From Nocardia araoensis NBRC 100135 (GTDB lineage Bacteria > Actinomycetota > Actinomycetes > Mycobacteriales > Mycobacteriaceae), in the NCBI RefSeq assembly GCF_000308435.1, contig NZ_BAFR01000051.1, positions 1 to 39,131 of the forward strand: a stretch of DNA of 39,131 bases, given 5' to 3'. Below the pieces are notes generated by a model, which was given only the letters and a program-made list of their open reading frames with translations, was not told where the DNA came from and searched no databases. Position numbers and translations under genes: made by a program. Positions 1-9,263 of the stretch are shown here, piece by piece (positions within the stretch are counted from its first letter, which is position 1; each line of letters opens with the position of its first letter).

Positions 1-2
1 TG

Positions 3-1982
3 GAGACCATGCTCGGCGACACGGCGGTGGCCGTGCATCCGGAGGACCCGCGCTACCGAGCGCTGATCGGCACCACCCTGGAGCATCCGATCACCGGACG
101 GCAGATCCCGATCATCGCCGACGACTACGTCGATCCCGAATTCGGCTCCGGCGCGGTGAAGATCACACCGGCGCACGACCCGAACGACTTCGAGATGGGT
201 CTGCGGCACGGGCTGCCGATGCCGACCATCATGGACGAGCGCGGCCGGATCACCGACACCGGAACCGAATTCGACGGCATGGACCGGTTCGAGGCGCGCG
301 TCAAGGTGCGCGAGCGGCTCGCGCGGGAAGGCCGGGTGGTCGCCGAGAAGCGGCCGTACCTGCACTCCGTCGGGCACTCCGAGCGCACCGGTGAGCCGAT
401 CGAGCCGCGCCTTTCCATGCAGTGGTGGGTGAAGGTCGAGTCGCTGGCCAAGGCCGCGGGCGATGCCGTGCGCAACGGCGACACCGTGATCCACCCCAGG
501 AGCCAGGAGCCGCGCTGGTTCGGCTGGGTCGACGACATGCACGACTGGTGCATCTCGCGTCAGCTGTGGTGGGGCCACCGCATCCCGATCTGGTACGGCC
601 CCGAGGGCGAAGTGGTGTGCGTCGGCCCCGACGAGCAGGCGCCCGAGGGCTGGGTGCAGGACCCGGACGTGCTCGACACCTGGTTCTCCTCCGGCCTGTG
701 GCCGTTCTCCACCATGGGCTGGCCGCACGCCACCGCCGAACTGGAGAAGTTCTATCCGACAAGTGTGCTGGTCACCGGCTACGACATCCTGTTCTTCTGG
801 GTGGCGCGGATGATGATGTTCGGCACCTACGTCGCCGAGGACGCCGTGCTGACCACCGGCAAGGGCGGCGAGCGGCAGGTGCCGTTCAAGGACGTGTTCC
901 TGCACGGCCTGATCCGCGACCAGTTCGGCAAGAAGATGTCCAAATCGCGCGGCAACGGCATCGACCCGCTGGATTGGATCAACGCCTTCGGCGCCGACGC
1001 CACGCGCTTCACCCTCGCGCGCGGCGCGCAGCCCGGCGGTGACCTCTCCGTCGGCGAGCCGCACGTGCTCGCCTCGCGCAGCTTCGTGACGAAGGTGTTC
1101 AACGCGACCAAGTTCGCGCTGATGAACGGCGCGCGGGTGGGCGATCTGCCCGATCGCGCACAGCTCACCGACGCCGATCGCTGGATCCTGGACCGGCTGG
1201 ACGCGGTGCGCGCCGAAGCGGACGCCGCGTTCGACGCCTACGAGTTCGGCAAGGCGTGCGAGGCGCTCTACCACTTCGCCTGGGACGAGCTGTGCGACTG
1301 GTACCTGGAGCTGGCCAAGGTGCAGTTCGCCGCCGACGGCGCGCGCGCGGAAGCGACCAGGCTGGTGCTCGGCACCGTGCTGGACGCGGTGCTGCGCCTG
1401 CTGCACCCGGTCGTCCCGTTCGTCACCGAGGCGTTGTGGCAGGCGCTGACCGGCGGCGAGTCGATCGTGATCGCGCCGTGGCCGCAGGCCTCCGGTGTGC
1501 CCGCGGATCGTGAAGCGGCGCAACGCATCTCGGACACGCAGCGGTTGATCACGGAGATCCGGCGGTTCCGCAGCGACCAGGGCCTGGCGGACAAGCAGAA
1601 GGTCGCGGCCAAGCTGATCGGGGTCGACGAGGCCGGGCTCGGCGAGCAGGCGGCGTCGGTGGCGAACCTGGCACGGCTCACCGAGCCCGACTCGGGCTTC
1701 GCGGCGACCGCGTCGGTGGAGGTCCGCCTCAGTGCCGGAACGGTCACCGTGGAACTGGACACCTCGGGCGCGGTCGACTTGGACGCCGAACGCCGTAGGC
1801 TGGAAAAGGATCTGGCCGCCGCGCAGAAGGAACTCCAGGGCACCGCCGCCAAGCTGGGCAACGAGGCGTTCCTGGCCAAGGCGCCCGACCACGTGGTCGA
1901 GAAGATCCGCGGCAGGCAACAGGTCGCCGCCGACGAGGTGGCCCGCATCGGGGCGCGACTGGCGGAGTTGAGCGGCAAGTGA
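3..1982 (+). CDS. valS: Valyl-tRNA synthetase, 3' part (5' end outside window)
   Basis: Class I aminoacyl-tRNA synthetase that charges tRNA-Val in the cytoplasm. The reading frame is open from the left edge, so the N-terminus with the HIGH motif is missing. The visible part begins in the editing (CP1) domain with [13 protein letters not shown], a conserved ValRS stretch. The KMSKS loop is at about 933-947 ([10 protein letters not shown]). Next come the anticodon-binding helical domain (DRWILDRL onward) and a C-terminal coiled coil rich in Leu, Glu and Lys, typical of ValRS ([20 protein letters not shown]). The TGA stop overlaps the GTG start of folC (GTGA), so the two are probably translationally coupled. 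The identification is secure; only the start is unknown. Confidence 0.98.
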   Translation, partial: ETMLGDTAVAVHPEDPRYRALIGTTLEHPITGRQIPIIADDYVDPEFGSGAVKITPAHDPNDFEMGLRHGLPMPTIMDERGRITDTGTEFDGMDRFEARVKVRERLAREGRVVAEKRPYLHSVGHSERTGEPIEPRLSMQWWVKVESLAKAAGDAVRNGDTVIHPRSQEPRWFGWVDDMHDWCISRQLWWGHRIPIWYGPEGEVVCVGPDEQAPEGWVQDPDVLDTWFSSGLWPFSTMGWPHATAELEKFYPTSVLVTGYDILFFWVARMMMFGTYVAEDAVLTTGKGGERQVPFKDVFLHGLIRDQFGKKMSKSRGNGIDPLDWINAFGADATRFTLARGAQPGGDLSVGEPHVLASRSFVTKVFNATKFALMNGARVGDLPDRAQLTDADRWILDRLDAVRAEADAAFDAYEFGKACEALYHFAWDELCDWYLELAKVQFAADGARAEATRLVLGTVLDAVLRLLHPVVPFVTEALWQALTGGESIVIAPWPQASGVPADREAAQRISDTQRLITEIRRFRSDQGLADKQKVAAKLIGVDEAGLGEQAASVANLARLTEPDSGFAATASVEVRLSAGTVTVELDTSGAVDLDAERRRLEKDLAAAQKELQGTAAKLGNEAFLAKAPDHVVEKIRGRQQVAADEVARIGARLAELSGK

Positions 1983-3445
1983 ACCACGAGCCGGAACCGC
2001 AATACGGCGACGACGAGCGCCGTGGCGGCGGCGCGCGGCTCGGCTCCGGCCCCTCGCCGGTGGAACTGGCCGAGATGGCGCTGGTCGAGGCGGAACTCGA
2101 CCGGCGCTGGCCGGAGACCAAGATCGAGCCGTCGCTCACCAGGATCGCCACGCTGATGGACCTGCTCGGCTCGCCGCAGCAGAACTACCCGGCGATCCAC
2201 ATCGCGGGCACCAATGGCAAGACCTCGGTGACCAGGATGATCGACGCGCTGCTCACCGCGCTGCATCGGCGCACCGGCCGGATCACCAGTCCGCATCTAC
2301 AGCTGGCCACCGAGCGGATCAGCATCGACAACGCGCCGATCACCCCGGCGAAGTACGTGGAGACCTATCGCGAGCTGCTGCCGTACGTCGAGATGATCGA
2401 CAAGCAGTCGGCGGCCGCGGGCGGCCCCGCCATGAGCAAGTTCGAAGTGCTCACCGGTATGGCCTACGCCGCCTTCGCCGAGGCTCCGGTCGATGTGGCG
2501 GTCGTCGAGACCGGGATGGGTGGCACCTGGGACGCCACGAACGTCATCGACGGGCAGGTGGCGGTGATCACGCCGATCGGCCTGGACCACACCGATTACC
2601 TCGGTCCCGACCTGGCCTCGATCGCGGGGGAGAAGGCCGGGATCATCAAGCGTGCTCCGGAGAGCCTGGTGCCGCGCGACAACGTCGCGGTGATCGCGCA
2701 GCAGGAGCCCGAGGCGATGGAGGTGCTGTTGCGCCGCGCCGTCGAGGTCGATGCCGCGGTCGCGCGCGAGGGCTCGGAGTTCCGCGTGCTCGCACGGCAG
2801 ATCGCGGTGGGTGGTCAGCAACTCGAGTTGCAGGGCCTCGGCGGGGTGTACGACGAGATCTTCCTGCCGTTGCACGGTGAGCATCAAGCGCGCAACGCGG
2901 TCCTCGCGCTCGCCGCGGTGGAGGCGTTCTTCGGCGCGGGCGCGCAACGCAGGCTCGACATCGACGCCGTGCGCGCGGGGTTCGCGAGCGTCACCAGTCC
3001 CGGGCGGCTGGAGCGGATGCGCAGCGCGCCGACCATCTTCATCGACGCCGCGCACAATCCGGCGGGAGCGCGAGCGCTGGCCGCGACGCTGACCGACGAA
3101 TTCGACTTCCGCAAGCTGGTCGGCGTGATCGCGGTGCTCGGTGACAAGGACGCCGACGGCATCCTCACCGCGCTGGAGCCGGTGTTCGACGAGATCGTCG
3201 TCACCGACAACGGTTCGCCCCGCGCGCTGGACGTGGAGACCCTCGCCGACCTCGCGGTCCAGCGGTTCGGCGACGAGCGCGTGGTCTCCGCCGCCACTCT
3301 GCCCGACGCGCTGGAGACCGCGATCGCCATCGCCGAAGAGGTGGGCGACGCGGGCGAGATGGTGTCCGGCGCGGGGGTGATCATCACCGGATCGGTGGTC
3401 ACGGCGGGCGCGGCTCGCGCGCTGTTCGGGAAGGACCCGGCGTGA
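1979..3445 (+). CDS. folC: Bifunctional folylpolyglutamate / dihydrofolate synthase
   Basis: Mur-ligase-family enzyme that adds glutamate to folates and, in most bacteria, also joins dihydropteroate and glutamate. The 488-residue product has the ATP-binding loop [15 protein letters not shown] (near residue 76), the SPHL segment, the [14 protein letters not shown] block, the [11 protein letters not shown] motif and the C-terminal domain motif IDAAHNPAG. The GTG start overlaps the valS stop by 4 bp. An N-terminal extension of about 30 residues rich in charged and glycine residues precedes the conserved fold. valS-folC order is common in actinobacteria. The stop overlaps a possible 37-residue ORF at 3442. 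Confidence 0.97.
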   Translation: MNHEPEPQYGDDERRGGGARLGSGPSPVELAEMALVEAELDRRWPETKIEPSLTRIATLMDLLGSPQQNYPAIHIAGTNGKTSVTRMIDALLTALHRRTGRITSPHLQLATERISIDNAPITPAKYVETYRELLPYVEMIDKQSAAAGGPAMSKFEVLTGMAYAAFAEAPVDVAVVETGMGGTWDATNVIDGQVAVITPIGLDHTDYLGPDLASIAGEKAGIIKRAPESLVPRDNVAVIAQQEPEAMEVLLRRAVEVDAAVAREGSEFRVLARQIAVGGQQLELQGLGGVYDEIFLPLHGEHQARNAVLALAAVEAFFGAGAQRRLDIDAVRAGFASVTSPGRLERMRSAPTIFIDAAHNPAGARALAATLTDEFDFRKLVGVIAVLGDKDADGILTALEPVFDEIVVTDNGSPRALDVETLADLAVQRFGDERVVSAATLPDALETAIAIAEEVGDAGEMVSGAGVIITGSVVTAGAARALFGKDPA

Positions 3446-3555
3446 GCCACGGACCTACGGATGGCGACCTACTCGGCCCCGGCGGGACCGAGAACCACCG
3501 CATGAGCGTCGGCCACCTGGTGAGCCCGGCGGATGCCGAGGAGGGCACAGCATGA
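3442..3555 (+). CDS. Possible 37-residue coupled small ORF
   Basis: A GTG at 3442 overlaps the folC stop as GTGA and opens a frame of 37 codons that ends in TGA at 3553-3555, itself overlapping the ATG of the next gene as ATGA. The peptide begins [20 protein letters not shown] and ends PADAEEGTA. It has no membrane segment and no family I recognise. The double 4-bp overlap would let ribosomes run from folC into the DUF4233 gene. It may be a real microprotein, a coupling device, or chance. No good Shine-Dalgarno lies before the GTG, which would depend on re-initiation. Confidence 0.3.
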   Translation: MSHGPTDGDLLGPGGTENHRMSVGHLVSPADAEEGTA

Positions 3556-3968
3556 GCGAACCGGCCGAACGAGACGAGCAGTCGGTGCCCGCGCCCGCGA
3601 CCGACCCGTGGAAGGGCTTCCGCGGGGTGATGGCGGGCACGCTGGTGCTCGAGGCGATCGTGGTGCTGCTCGCGTTGCCGGTGGTCGCCGACGTCGGCGG
3701 CGGGGTGACCTGGCTGTCCGGCACCTACCTCGTGGCGCTCGCGGTGGTGATGTTCCTCGGGGCCGGGTTGCAGCGGCGGTCCTGGGCGCTGCCGTTCAAC
3801 CTCGGGTTGCAGGTGCTGGTGCTGCTCGGCGCGTTCATCCATGTGTCCATCGGCGTGATCGGCGTGGTGTTCGGCGTGGTCTGGGGCTTCATCCTGGTGC
3901 TGCGCGCCGATGTGCGCGGCCGGATGGAGAAGGGGCTGCTGCCGAGTCAGCGCATCCAGCGGTCGTAG
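3552..3968 (+). CDS. DUF4233 family membrane protein
   Basis: A 138-residue integral membrane protein of unknown biochemical role, typical of the position after folC in actinobacteria. After a hydrophilic N-terminus (residues 1-20) there are about four hydrophobic segments: [51 protein letters not shown] and [18 protein letters not shown] short basic C-terminal tail follows. The start is fixed by a strong GAGGAGGG Shine-Dalgarno at 3538-3545 and by the ATGA overlap with the preceding small ORF. It is probably co-transcribed with valS and folC. The family assignment is from position and topology, and the function is unknown. Confidence 0.85.
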   Translation: MSEPAERDEQSVPAPATDPWKGFRGVMAGTLVLEAIVVLLALPVVADVGGGVTWLSGTYLVALAVVMFLGAGLQRRSWALPFNLGLQVLVLLGAFIHVSIGVIGVVFGVVWGFILVLRADVRGRMEKGLLPSQRIQRS

Positions 3969-4053
3969 CCGCCGAAAGCCGAGCCACTGCCGGCGAGACC
4001 CTCGGGAAGCCGATCAGCCGGACCGCTGGTGCGGTGCCAGGAAGTGTGCCGGA

Positions 4054-4059
4054 TAGGCT
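4054..4059 (+). promoter_or_regulatory. -10 element (TAGGCT) for a leaderless ndk transcript
   Basis: TAGGCT lies 7 nt before the GTG of ndk, where a -10 box should be if transcription starts at the first base of the start codon. No Shine-Dalgarno precedes the GTG. The same hexamer followed by GT sits 6 nt before the ATG of proA. No clear -35 is visible. Inferred from spacing only. Confidence 0.5.
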
Positions 4060-4066
4060 GTGCGCC

Positions 4067-4483
4067 GTGACTGAGCAGACGTTGGTACTCATCAAGCCGG
4101 ACGGTGTGGCCCGTGGCCTTGTCGGCGAGGTGCTGGCACGGATCGAGCGCAAGGGCCTGAAGATCGCCGCCCTGGAGCTGAAGCACGTGTCCGAGGAACT
4201 GGCCAAGGGCCACTACGCCGAGCACGCCGAGAAGCCGTTCTTCGGGTCGCTGATCGAGTTCATCACCTCGGGCCCGGTCGTCGCGGCCATCCTGGAAGGC
4301 CCGCGCGCCATCGCCGCGTTCCGCCAGATCGCGGGCGGCACCGACCCGGTCGAGAAGGCCGTACCCGGCAGCATTCGCGGAGACTTCGCTCTGGAGACCC
4401 AGGAGAACCTGGTCCACGGCTCCGACTCACCCGAATCGGCCAAGCGGGAGATCGCCCTCTGGTTCCCCGAACTGCCCGCCTGA
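4067..4483 (+). CDS. ndk: Nucleoside diphosphate kinase
   Basis: Transfers the gamma-phosphate from ATP to nucleoside diphosphates through a phospho-histidine, balancing NTP pools in the cytoplasm. The 138-residue product starts [20 protein letters not shown] and contains the phosphate-binding RQIAGGTDP region and the active-site block [16 protein letters not shown] with the catalytic histidine. The open frame extends upstream to 3533, but conserved sequence begins only at the GTG at 4067, which is the normal NDK N-terminus. A TAGGCT -10 seven bases upstream suggests a leaderless mRNA separate from the folC operon. Confidence 0.97.
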   Translation: MTEQTLVLIKPDGVARGLVGEVLARIERKGLKIAALELKHVSEELAKGHYAEHAEKPFFGSLIEFITSGPVVAAILEGPRAIAAFRQIAGGTDPVEKAVPGSIRGDFALETQENLVHGSDSPESAKREIALWFPELPA

Positions 4484-4659
4484 CCGGGTCTCGATCGTCG
4501 TGCCCGCGCCGCCGCGACACCTGCGCCAGCGCCGCGGGCCGGACCGGTTCGAGCGCCGATGGCGAACGCCCGGCGCGCGGTGTGGGATACTGGCATCGGC
4601 TGCTTTCGACGCCGACTGTTCGTGCAGGTGCGCGAACGAAACGTGACGAGGGCAGCCGG

Positions 4660-4734
4660 ATGACACCACGGTTCGATGCCGATCATCGCTGCCATGGACA
4701 AACGGCCTGGTCATTGGGCCCGCTGTTCGTGTAG
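4660..4734 (+). CDS. Possible 24-codon upstream ORF in the rne leader
   Basis: ATG at 4660 is preceded by GAGGG (4648-4652) with a 7-nt spacer, so it is well placed for translation. The peptide reads MTPRFDADHRCHGQTAWSLG then PLFV and stops at TAG. No family is recognised. It lies downstream of the candidate promoter and upstream of rne, where leader translation could influence folding of the remaining leader. A second, weaker 18-codon ORF follows at 4744-4800. Conservation is untested. Confidence 0.3.
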   Translation: MTPRFDADHRCHGQTAWSLGPLFV

Positions 4735-4904
4735 GCACGCTGGATGAGCGCTCGCGCCGCGGAGTTCAGCCATACAGCCAGGCGCCGCGTGACCAGTTAG
4801 CCCGACCGACGCACAACCGAGGAGATAACCGGGCACGCGGGGCGAGACCACCTGATCTCGCGCCCACCGGGTGCGAGTCGAACGGACAGCGCCCCCGCGT
4901 CGGC

Positions 4905-4931
4905 CGCGTCACTCCCGCCGGGAGGGACGCG
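4905..4931 (+). promoter_or_regulatory. Stem-loop just upstream of the rne ribosome-binding site
   Basis: Arms CGCGTC/GACGCG and CTCCC/GGGAG are separated by one A-G mismatch and close on a GCC triloop. The structure ends about 12 nt before the GAGGAGA Shine-Dalgarno (4943-4949) and 22 nt before the GTG start. It could be an RNase E landing or autoregulatory structure, or a site controlling ribosome access. Confidence 0.45.
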
Positions 4932-4953
4932 CCCGGGGGCCCGAGGAGACTTC

Positions 4954-7900
4954 GTGGCCGATCAAGAGCCGCTGGAAACAACATCACAGGATGCCGAACA
5001 ATTGCCGGAGCGAATCCGAGTTCATGCACTCGCCAAGCTGCTGGGGGTAACGAGCAAGCGCATCCTGGCCAAGCTGACCGAGATGGGGGCGGACGCGCGT
5101 AGCGCCCAGTCGAACGTCGACCGGGCCGTCGCGGAGTCGGTGCGCGACGCCTTGGTGACGGTCGAGGCGGACGCCGCGGCCGAGCAGCCCGCCGCGGGGC
5201 GGGAAGACGCCCCCGTACCGGCGCAGCCACCGGAAGAGGCGTCCACGGAGCCGGTGCCCGAGCAACCCGCCTCCGACGTTCCCTTCGCCGGTGCGGGCGT
5301 CCTCTTCTCCGCGCCGGACACGCTGTCCACCGTGCAGCCGCCGGTCACCGCCACGGCCGATCACACGCAGCTGTTCACGCACTCGGTGCGGCCGGAACCG
5401 GAGCCGGTGGCCCCGGCGGTGTTCGAGTCGGCCGCCGTCGTGCAGGCGCCGCTGTTCCTGTCGCCGGACGCCGCCGCCGCCGAGCAGGCGCGCAGGCAGC
5501 GCCGCGCCGAGCGGGAGGCCCGCCGCACCGAGGAGCAGGCGCCCGAGCCCGTCGAGGACGAGACCGAGGTCACCGAGGACGAGCGCGAGTCGTCCGATCA
5601 GCAGGGCGATGCCGAAGGCCAGCCGCGGCGCAGGCGCCGTGGCCGCAGGGGCCGTGGCCGCGGCCGGGGCGAGCAGCAGTCCGAGGGCGACGGCGAAGGC
5701 GAGGACACCGAGACCGAGGCCGACGAGGAGTCGGCTGCCGAGCCCGCCGAGTCCGCCGAGGCGGCGGAATCCGCGGAGACCGCCACGGGTGAGGGCGACG
5801 GTGAGGACGAGGACGGCGTGCCGGAGGGTTCGAGTCGCCGTCGCCGTCGCCGCCGTCGCCGCAAGGTGGCCGGCGAGGCGGGCGAGAACGAACCCGCCGA
5901 CGACGATCCGCCGAACACGGTCGTGCACGAGCGCGAGCCGCGCAACAAGAGCCGCAGCCGTGTCGCGGTCGACGAGGTCCAGGGCATCACCGGCTCCACC
6001 CGGCTGGAAGCCAAGCGGCAGCGCCGTCGGGACGGACGCGAGGCGGGCCGCCGCCGTCCGCCGATCCTGACCGAGTCGGAGTTCCTGGCCCGGCGCGAAG
6101 CGGTGGACCGCGTGATGGTCGTGCGCGAGAAGTCCTTCCCGGACCACCCCACCGCGACACAGGTGGCCGTGCTCGAGGACAACGTCCTGGTCGAGCACTT
6201 CGTCACGAGCACCGGCTCCGCGTCCATGGTCGGCAACGTCTACCTGGGCAAGGTGCAGAACGTTCTGCCCAGCATGGAGGCCGCGTTCGTCGACATCGGC
6301 CGCGGTCGCAACGGTGTGCTGTACGCCGGTGAGGTCAACTGGGAGGCCGCCGGGCTCGGTGGCAAGGAGCGCAAGATCGAGCAGGCGCTCAAGCCGGGCG
6401 ATCAGGTGCTGGTCCAGGTGAGCAAGGACCCGGTCGGCCACAAGGGCGCCCGACTGACCACGCAGATCAGCCTGGCCGGGCGCTTCCTGGTGTACGTGCC
6501 CGGCGGCACCTCCGCCGGGATCAGCCGCAAGCTGCCGGACACCGAGCGCAAGCGTCTGAAGGAGATCCTGCGCGACATCGTGCCCGCCGACGCCGGTGTG
6601 ATCATCCGCACCGCCTCCGAAGGCGTCAGCGAGACCGAACTGGCCCGCGACGTGGAGCGGCTGCAGGCGACCTGGCGGACGATCAAGGAGCAGACCGGCA
6701 AGGACAACAACGCGCCCAAGACGCTCTACGAAGAGCCCGACCTGCTGGTCAAGGTCATCCGCGACCTGTTCAACGAGGACTTCTCCAAGCTGGTCATCGA
6801 GGGCGACCGGGCCTGGAGCACCGTCGAGAAGTACATCGGCACCGTCGCGCCGGACCTGCTCGCCAGGGTCTCCAGGCACGAGAACAACGGCGTCGACGTG
6901 TTCGAGACCTACCGGATCGACGAGCAGCTGGCCAAGGCGCTCGATCGGAAGGTGTGGCTGCCGTCGGGCGGCACCCTGGTGATCGACCGCACCGAGGCCA
7001 TGACGGTGATCGACGTGAACACCGGCAAGTTCACCGGTGCGGGCGGCAGCAATCTGGAGGAGACGGTCACCAGGAACAACCTGGAGGCGGCCGAGGAGAT
7101 CGTGCGCCAGATGCGGCTGCGCGACATCGGCGGCATGATCGTGGTCGATTTCATCGACATGGTGCTCGAGTCCAACCGCGATCTGGTGCTGCGCCGCCTG
7201 ACCGAGGCGCTCGGCCGGGACCGCACCCGTCACCAGGTCTCCGAGGTCACCTCGCTGGGCCTGGTCCAGATGACCCGCAAGAAGCTGGGCACCGGTCTGG
7301 TCGAGGCGTTCTCCACCACCTGCGAGCACTGCCACGGACGCGGCATCCTCGTGCACAGTTACCCGGTGGAGCCGGGTTCCGGTGAAGAGCCCGCCGCGCG
7401 CACCCGCGAGAGCGGTTCGCGCAGGCGTCGTGGCCGGGACAAGGGCGCGGCCGCGGCCCCCCAGCCCGCCAACGGGTCCGGTCCCGTGACCGAACAGGTC
7501 GAGGACGAGGCGGCCGTCAAGCGGGCGCATCCGGTGGCGCTGGCGATGGCCGCGCACCAGTCCGAGGACGCTGAGCCGGAGCCGGTCGCGGACACCTTCG
7601 CCGAGCCGCAGGTCGATGAGGCGGTCGAGGCCGCCGTCGCCGCCGAGGCCGCCGAGGAGCGAGTCGTCGCGGAGACCGTCGAGGCCGCGGTGGCGGTGCC
7701 CGCCGAGGAGCCGGAGACCGAGCCCGCCGAAGTGGTCGAGGTCATCGAGAAGGTCGAGCCGGTCGCGACGGAAGAGCCCGCCGCCGTCGTCGAGTCCGTC
7801 TCGGCGGCCGACTCCGAGCCGGTCGTGGCGTCCGCGCCGGTTGCCGAGCCCGAGCCCGTGGTGGCGTCCGCTCCGGTCGCCGAGCCCGAGCCCGTCGCGG

Positions 7901-8211
7901 CGTCCGCTCGCGTTGCCGAGCCGGAGCCGGTCACCGAAGGCGGCTCGGCTGCCGAGGCCGTCACAACGACCGAGAACGGCGCCGCCGCCAACGGGGTGAG
8001 CCGTCCGGTTCGTCGCCGGCGGGTTGCCCGTTCGACCTCCGCGCCAGCGGCGGACAGTTCGGGAGCGGTGTTCGTGCTGCCCACCGGAGATCAGGCGCCC
8101 GCACCCGCGGTCGACTACTCCCAGCCGGAGCCGGTCGAATTGCCGCAGCGCAGCCGTCCGCGCAGGCGGGCGGTCGGCCGCCCGGCCGGTGCGCCGGACG
8201 CTTCGAACTGA
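4954..8211 (+). CDS. rne: Ribonuclease E/G
   Basis: Endoribonuclease that starts mRNA decay and processes rRNA and tRNA precursors. The 1085-residue product opens with an IF2-N-like helical module (RIRVHALAKLLGVTSKRILAKL, residues 21-42). A long acidic/arginine-rich low-complexity arm with RRRRGRRGRGRGRG and SRRRRRRRRRRK blocks follows. The catalytic half contains the S1 region (GNVYLGKVQNVLPSMEAAFVDIG), DNase I-like catalytic acids in IDVNTG (Asp 687) and VVDFIDM (Asp 732), and the zinc-link cysteines CEHC (790, 793). The C-terminal arm is rich in Ala, Pro, Glu and Val, with three 12-residue repeats, and ends in basic patches likely to bind RNA or partner enzymes. The catalytic core in the middle with disordered arms on both sides is the usual actinobacterial layout. 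The GTG start is set by GAGGAGA at 4943. Confidence 0.97.
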   Translation: MADQEPLETTSQDAEQLPERIRVHALAKLLGVTSKRILAKLTEMGADARSAQSNVDRAVAESVRDALVTVEADAAAEQPAAGREDAPVPAQPPEEASTEPVPEQPASDVPFAGAGVLFSAPDTLSTVQPPVTATADHTQLFTHSVRPEPEPVAPAVFESAAVVQAPLFLSPDAAAAEQARRQRRAEREARRTEEQAPEPVEDETEVTEDERESSDQQGDAEGQPRRRRRGRRGRGRGRGEQQSEGDGEGEDTETEADEESAAEPAESAEAAESAETATGEGDGEDEDGVPEGSSRRRRRRRRRKVAGEAGENEPADDDPPNTVVHEREPRNKSRSRVAVDEVQGITGSTRLEAKRQRRRDGREAGRRRPPILTESEFLARREAVDRVMVVREKSFPDHPTATQVAVLEDNVLVEHFVTSTGSASMVGNVYLGKVQNVLPSMEAAFVDIGRGRNGVLYAGEVNWEAAGLGGKERKIEQALKPGDQVLVQVSKDPVGHKGARLTTQISLAGRFLVYVPGGTSAGISRKLPDTERKRLKEILRDIVPADAGVIIRTASEGVSETELARDVERLQATWRTIKEQTGKDNNAPKTLYEEPDLLVKVIRDLFNEDFSKLVIEGDRAWSTVEKYIGTVAPDLLARVSRHENNGVDVFETYRIDEQLAKALDRKVWLPSGGTLVIDRTEAMTVIDVNTGKFTGAGGSNLEETVTRNNLEAAEEIVRQMRLRDIGGMIVVDFIDMVLESNRDLVLRRLTEALGRDRTRHQVSEVTSLGLVQMTRKKLGTGLVEAFSTTCEHCHGRGILVHSYPVEPGSGEEPAARTRESGSRRRRGRDKGAAAAPQPANGSGPVTEQVEDEAAVKRAHPVALAMAAHQSEDAEPEPVADTFAEPQVDEAVEAAVAAEAAEERVVAETVEAAVAVPAEEPETEPAEVVEVIEKVEPVATEEPAAVVESVSAADSEPVVASAPVAEPEPVVASAPVAEPEPVAASARVAEPEPVTEGGSAAEAVTTTENGAAANGVSRPVRRRRVARSTSAPAADSSGAVFVLPTGDQAPAPAVDYSQPEPVELPQRSRPRRRAVGRPAGAPDASN
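7816..7923 (+). repeat. Three 36-bp in-frame tandem repeats in rne
   Basis: Units begin at 7816, 7852 and 7888, with a partial fourth at 7924. They encode EPVVASAPVAEP, EPVVASAPVAEP and EPVAASARVAEP. They lie in the disordered C-terminal arm of RNase E/G. Such repeats probably vary in number between strains. Confidence 0.8.
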
Positions 8212-8222
8212 GTTCTCGTCGA

Positions 8223-8264
8223 GCCCGTGGCCCCTGCCGGAACCTTCCGGTGGGGGCCACGGGC
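8223..8264 (+). terminator. Intrinsic-type terminator hairpin after rne
   Basis: A perfect 12-bp stem (GCCCGTGGCCCC with GGGGCCACGGGC) encloses a second 6-bp stem (CCGGAA/TTCCGG, 8237-8250). It starts 12 bp after the rne stop. There is no T-run, as is common for terminators in high-GC actinobacteria. It separates rne from rplU. Confidence 0.8.
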
Positions 8265-8315
8265 GTCCCGGCAGCGAATCGGCGTCGTGGCCGCGGTGTG
8301 CGGATGGACGCCGGT

Positions 8316-8345
8316 TTGGTCGTCGCGGTGGCCGTCCTGTAATCT
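8316..8345 (+). promoter_or_regulatory. Candidate promoter for rplU-rpmA
   Basis: TTGGTC (8316-8321) and TAATCT (8340-8345) are 18 bp apart, downstream of the rne terminator and about 195 nt before rplU. The remaining leader (8346-8540) has no ORF I can support and could carry ribosomal-protein feedback structure. Assigned by eye. Confidence 0.45.
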
Positions 8346-8540
8346 TGGACAGTCGCTGCCCGGTGGCAACATGTTTTGTCTTCGTGGCCCGGTTCTCGCC
8401 AGTTCGATACCGAGAGCCACCAGGTGCCGAGGCGGTGGCGATTACCAGACCAGTCGTGTGGCGGTTTCCGGTGGCATCAGACCGGAGGAATCGCCGCGTG
8501 AGCAAGTGCCGAGCACTACAGGAAGAAGGGCAGCCGACCG

Positions 8541-8852
8541 ATGGCAACGTACGCGATCGTCAAGACCGGCGGAAAGCAGTACAAGGTCGCGGTCGGTGAC
8601 CTGGTGAAGGTCGAGAAGATCGAGGGTGCGCCGGGTACCGCCGTGGCGCTGGATCCGGTTCTCGTCGTCGATGGCGCCGAGCTGACCACCGATGCCGACA
8701 AGCTGGCCAAGGTCTCCGTGGCCGCCGAGGTGGTCGAGCAGACCAAGGGCCCGAAGATCCGCATCCACAAGTTCAAGAACAAGACCGGCTACCACAAGCG
8801 CCAGGGTCACCGTCAGCCGCTGACGGTCCTGAAGGTCACCGGCATCAAGTAA
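8541..8852 (+). CDS. rplU: 50S ribosomal protein L21
   Basis: Structural protein of the large ribosomal subunit. The 103-residue product matches L21 throughout: [20 protein letters not shown] at the N-terminus and the signature region [20 protein letters not shown] followed by [11 protein letters not shown]. The start follows a GGAAGAAGGG Shine-Dalgarno. It is 22 bp upstream of rpmA, the usual L21-L27 pair. The preceding 329 bp holds the rne terminator and a candidate promoter, so rplU probably starts its own operon. Confidence 0.99.
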   Translation: MATYAIVKTGGKQYKVAVGDLVKVEKIEGAPGTAVALDPVLVVDGAELTTDADKLAKVSVAAEVVEQTKGPKIRIHKFKNKTGYHKRQGHRQPLTVLKVTGIK

Positions 8853-8874
8853 GACATCCCGAGGAGAACCAGCC

Positions 8875-9141
8875 ATGGCACACAAGAAGGGTGCGTCCAG
8901 TTCCCGGAACGGACGCGATTCCAACGCCCAGCGACTCGGCGTCAAGCGCTTCGGCGGCCAGACGGTCAAGGCGGGCGAGATCCTGGTGCGTCAGCGCGGC
9001 ACCCACTTCCACCCCGGCGTGAACGTCGGCCGTGGCGGTGACGACACCCTGTTCGCCCTCGCGGCGGGCGCGGTGGAGTTCGGCACCAAGCGTGGACGCA
9101 AGACCATCAACATCGTGATCCCGGAGCCGGTTCAGGCCTGA
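8875..9141 (+). CDS. rpmA: 50S ribosomal protein L27
   Basis: Large-subunit protein whose N-terminal tail reaches the peptidyl-transferase centre. The 88-residue product begins [20 protein letters not shown] and carries the L27 signature [15 protein letters not shown]. It has no Firmicutes-type N-terminal extension requiring cleavage, since the conserved AHKKG comes directly after Met. A GAGGAGAAC Shine-Dalgarno precedes the ATG. It is followed by a T-tailed terminator at 9172. Confidence 0.99.
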   Translation: MAHKKGASSSRNGRDSNAQRLGVKRFGGQTVKAGEILVRQRGTHFHPGVNVGRGGDDTLFALAAGAVEFGTKRGRKTINIVIPEPVQA

Positions 9142-9171
9142 CCGCCGAACCACTTCCGGATATACAGCGAG

Positions 9172-9204
9172 CGGGTCAGGGTCTCGAAACCCTGGCCCGT
9201 TTTT
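9172..9204 (+). terminator. Rho-independent terminator after rpmA
   Basis: Stem CGGGTCAGGGT / ACCCTGGCCCG, with one T-G wobble, closes a short loop and is followed by TTTTT. This is the clearest T-tailed terminator in the window and separates rplU-rpmA from obg. Confidence 0.9.
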
Positions 9205-9263
9205 CGTGTTCGTGAACGAGCAGCCCTCAGTACGACCAGTCCCGAAGGAGGATGATTCGGCGT

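Larger units (their letters stand above)
4484..4953 (+). promoter_or_regulatory. Long structured leader of the RNase E/G gene
   Basis: 470 bp without a large gene. It holds an extended -10 candidate TGG-GATACT (4583-4591), two short upstream ORFs (4660-4734 and 4744-4800), a small hairpin with arms GCGAGA/TCTCGC (4842-4847 and 4856-4861) and a stronger hairpin at 4905-4931. If transcription starts near 4598 the untranslated leader is about 355 nt. Long rne leaders are known in E. coli, where they mediate autoregulation, and in mycobacteria. A similar role here is inference. Confidence 0.5.

Noticed and set aside
8346..8540. Riboswitch in the rplU leader
   Set aside because: No known riboswitch core could be recognised. 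Ribosomal-protein feedback structure is possible but not demonstrated by eye.
4984..8547. 1187-codon open frame on the - strand opposite rne
   Set aside because: Composition is low-complexity (His, Gly, Arg, Leu, Asp repeats) from reading GC-rich rne backwards, and rne itself has clear catalytic motifs. It is a shadow frame.
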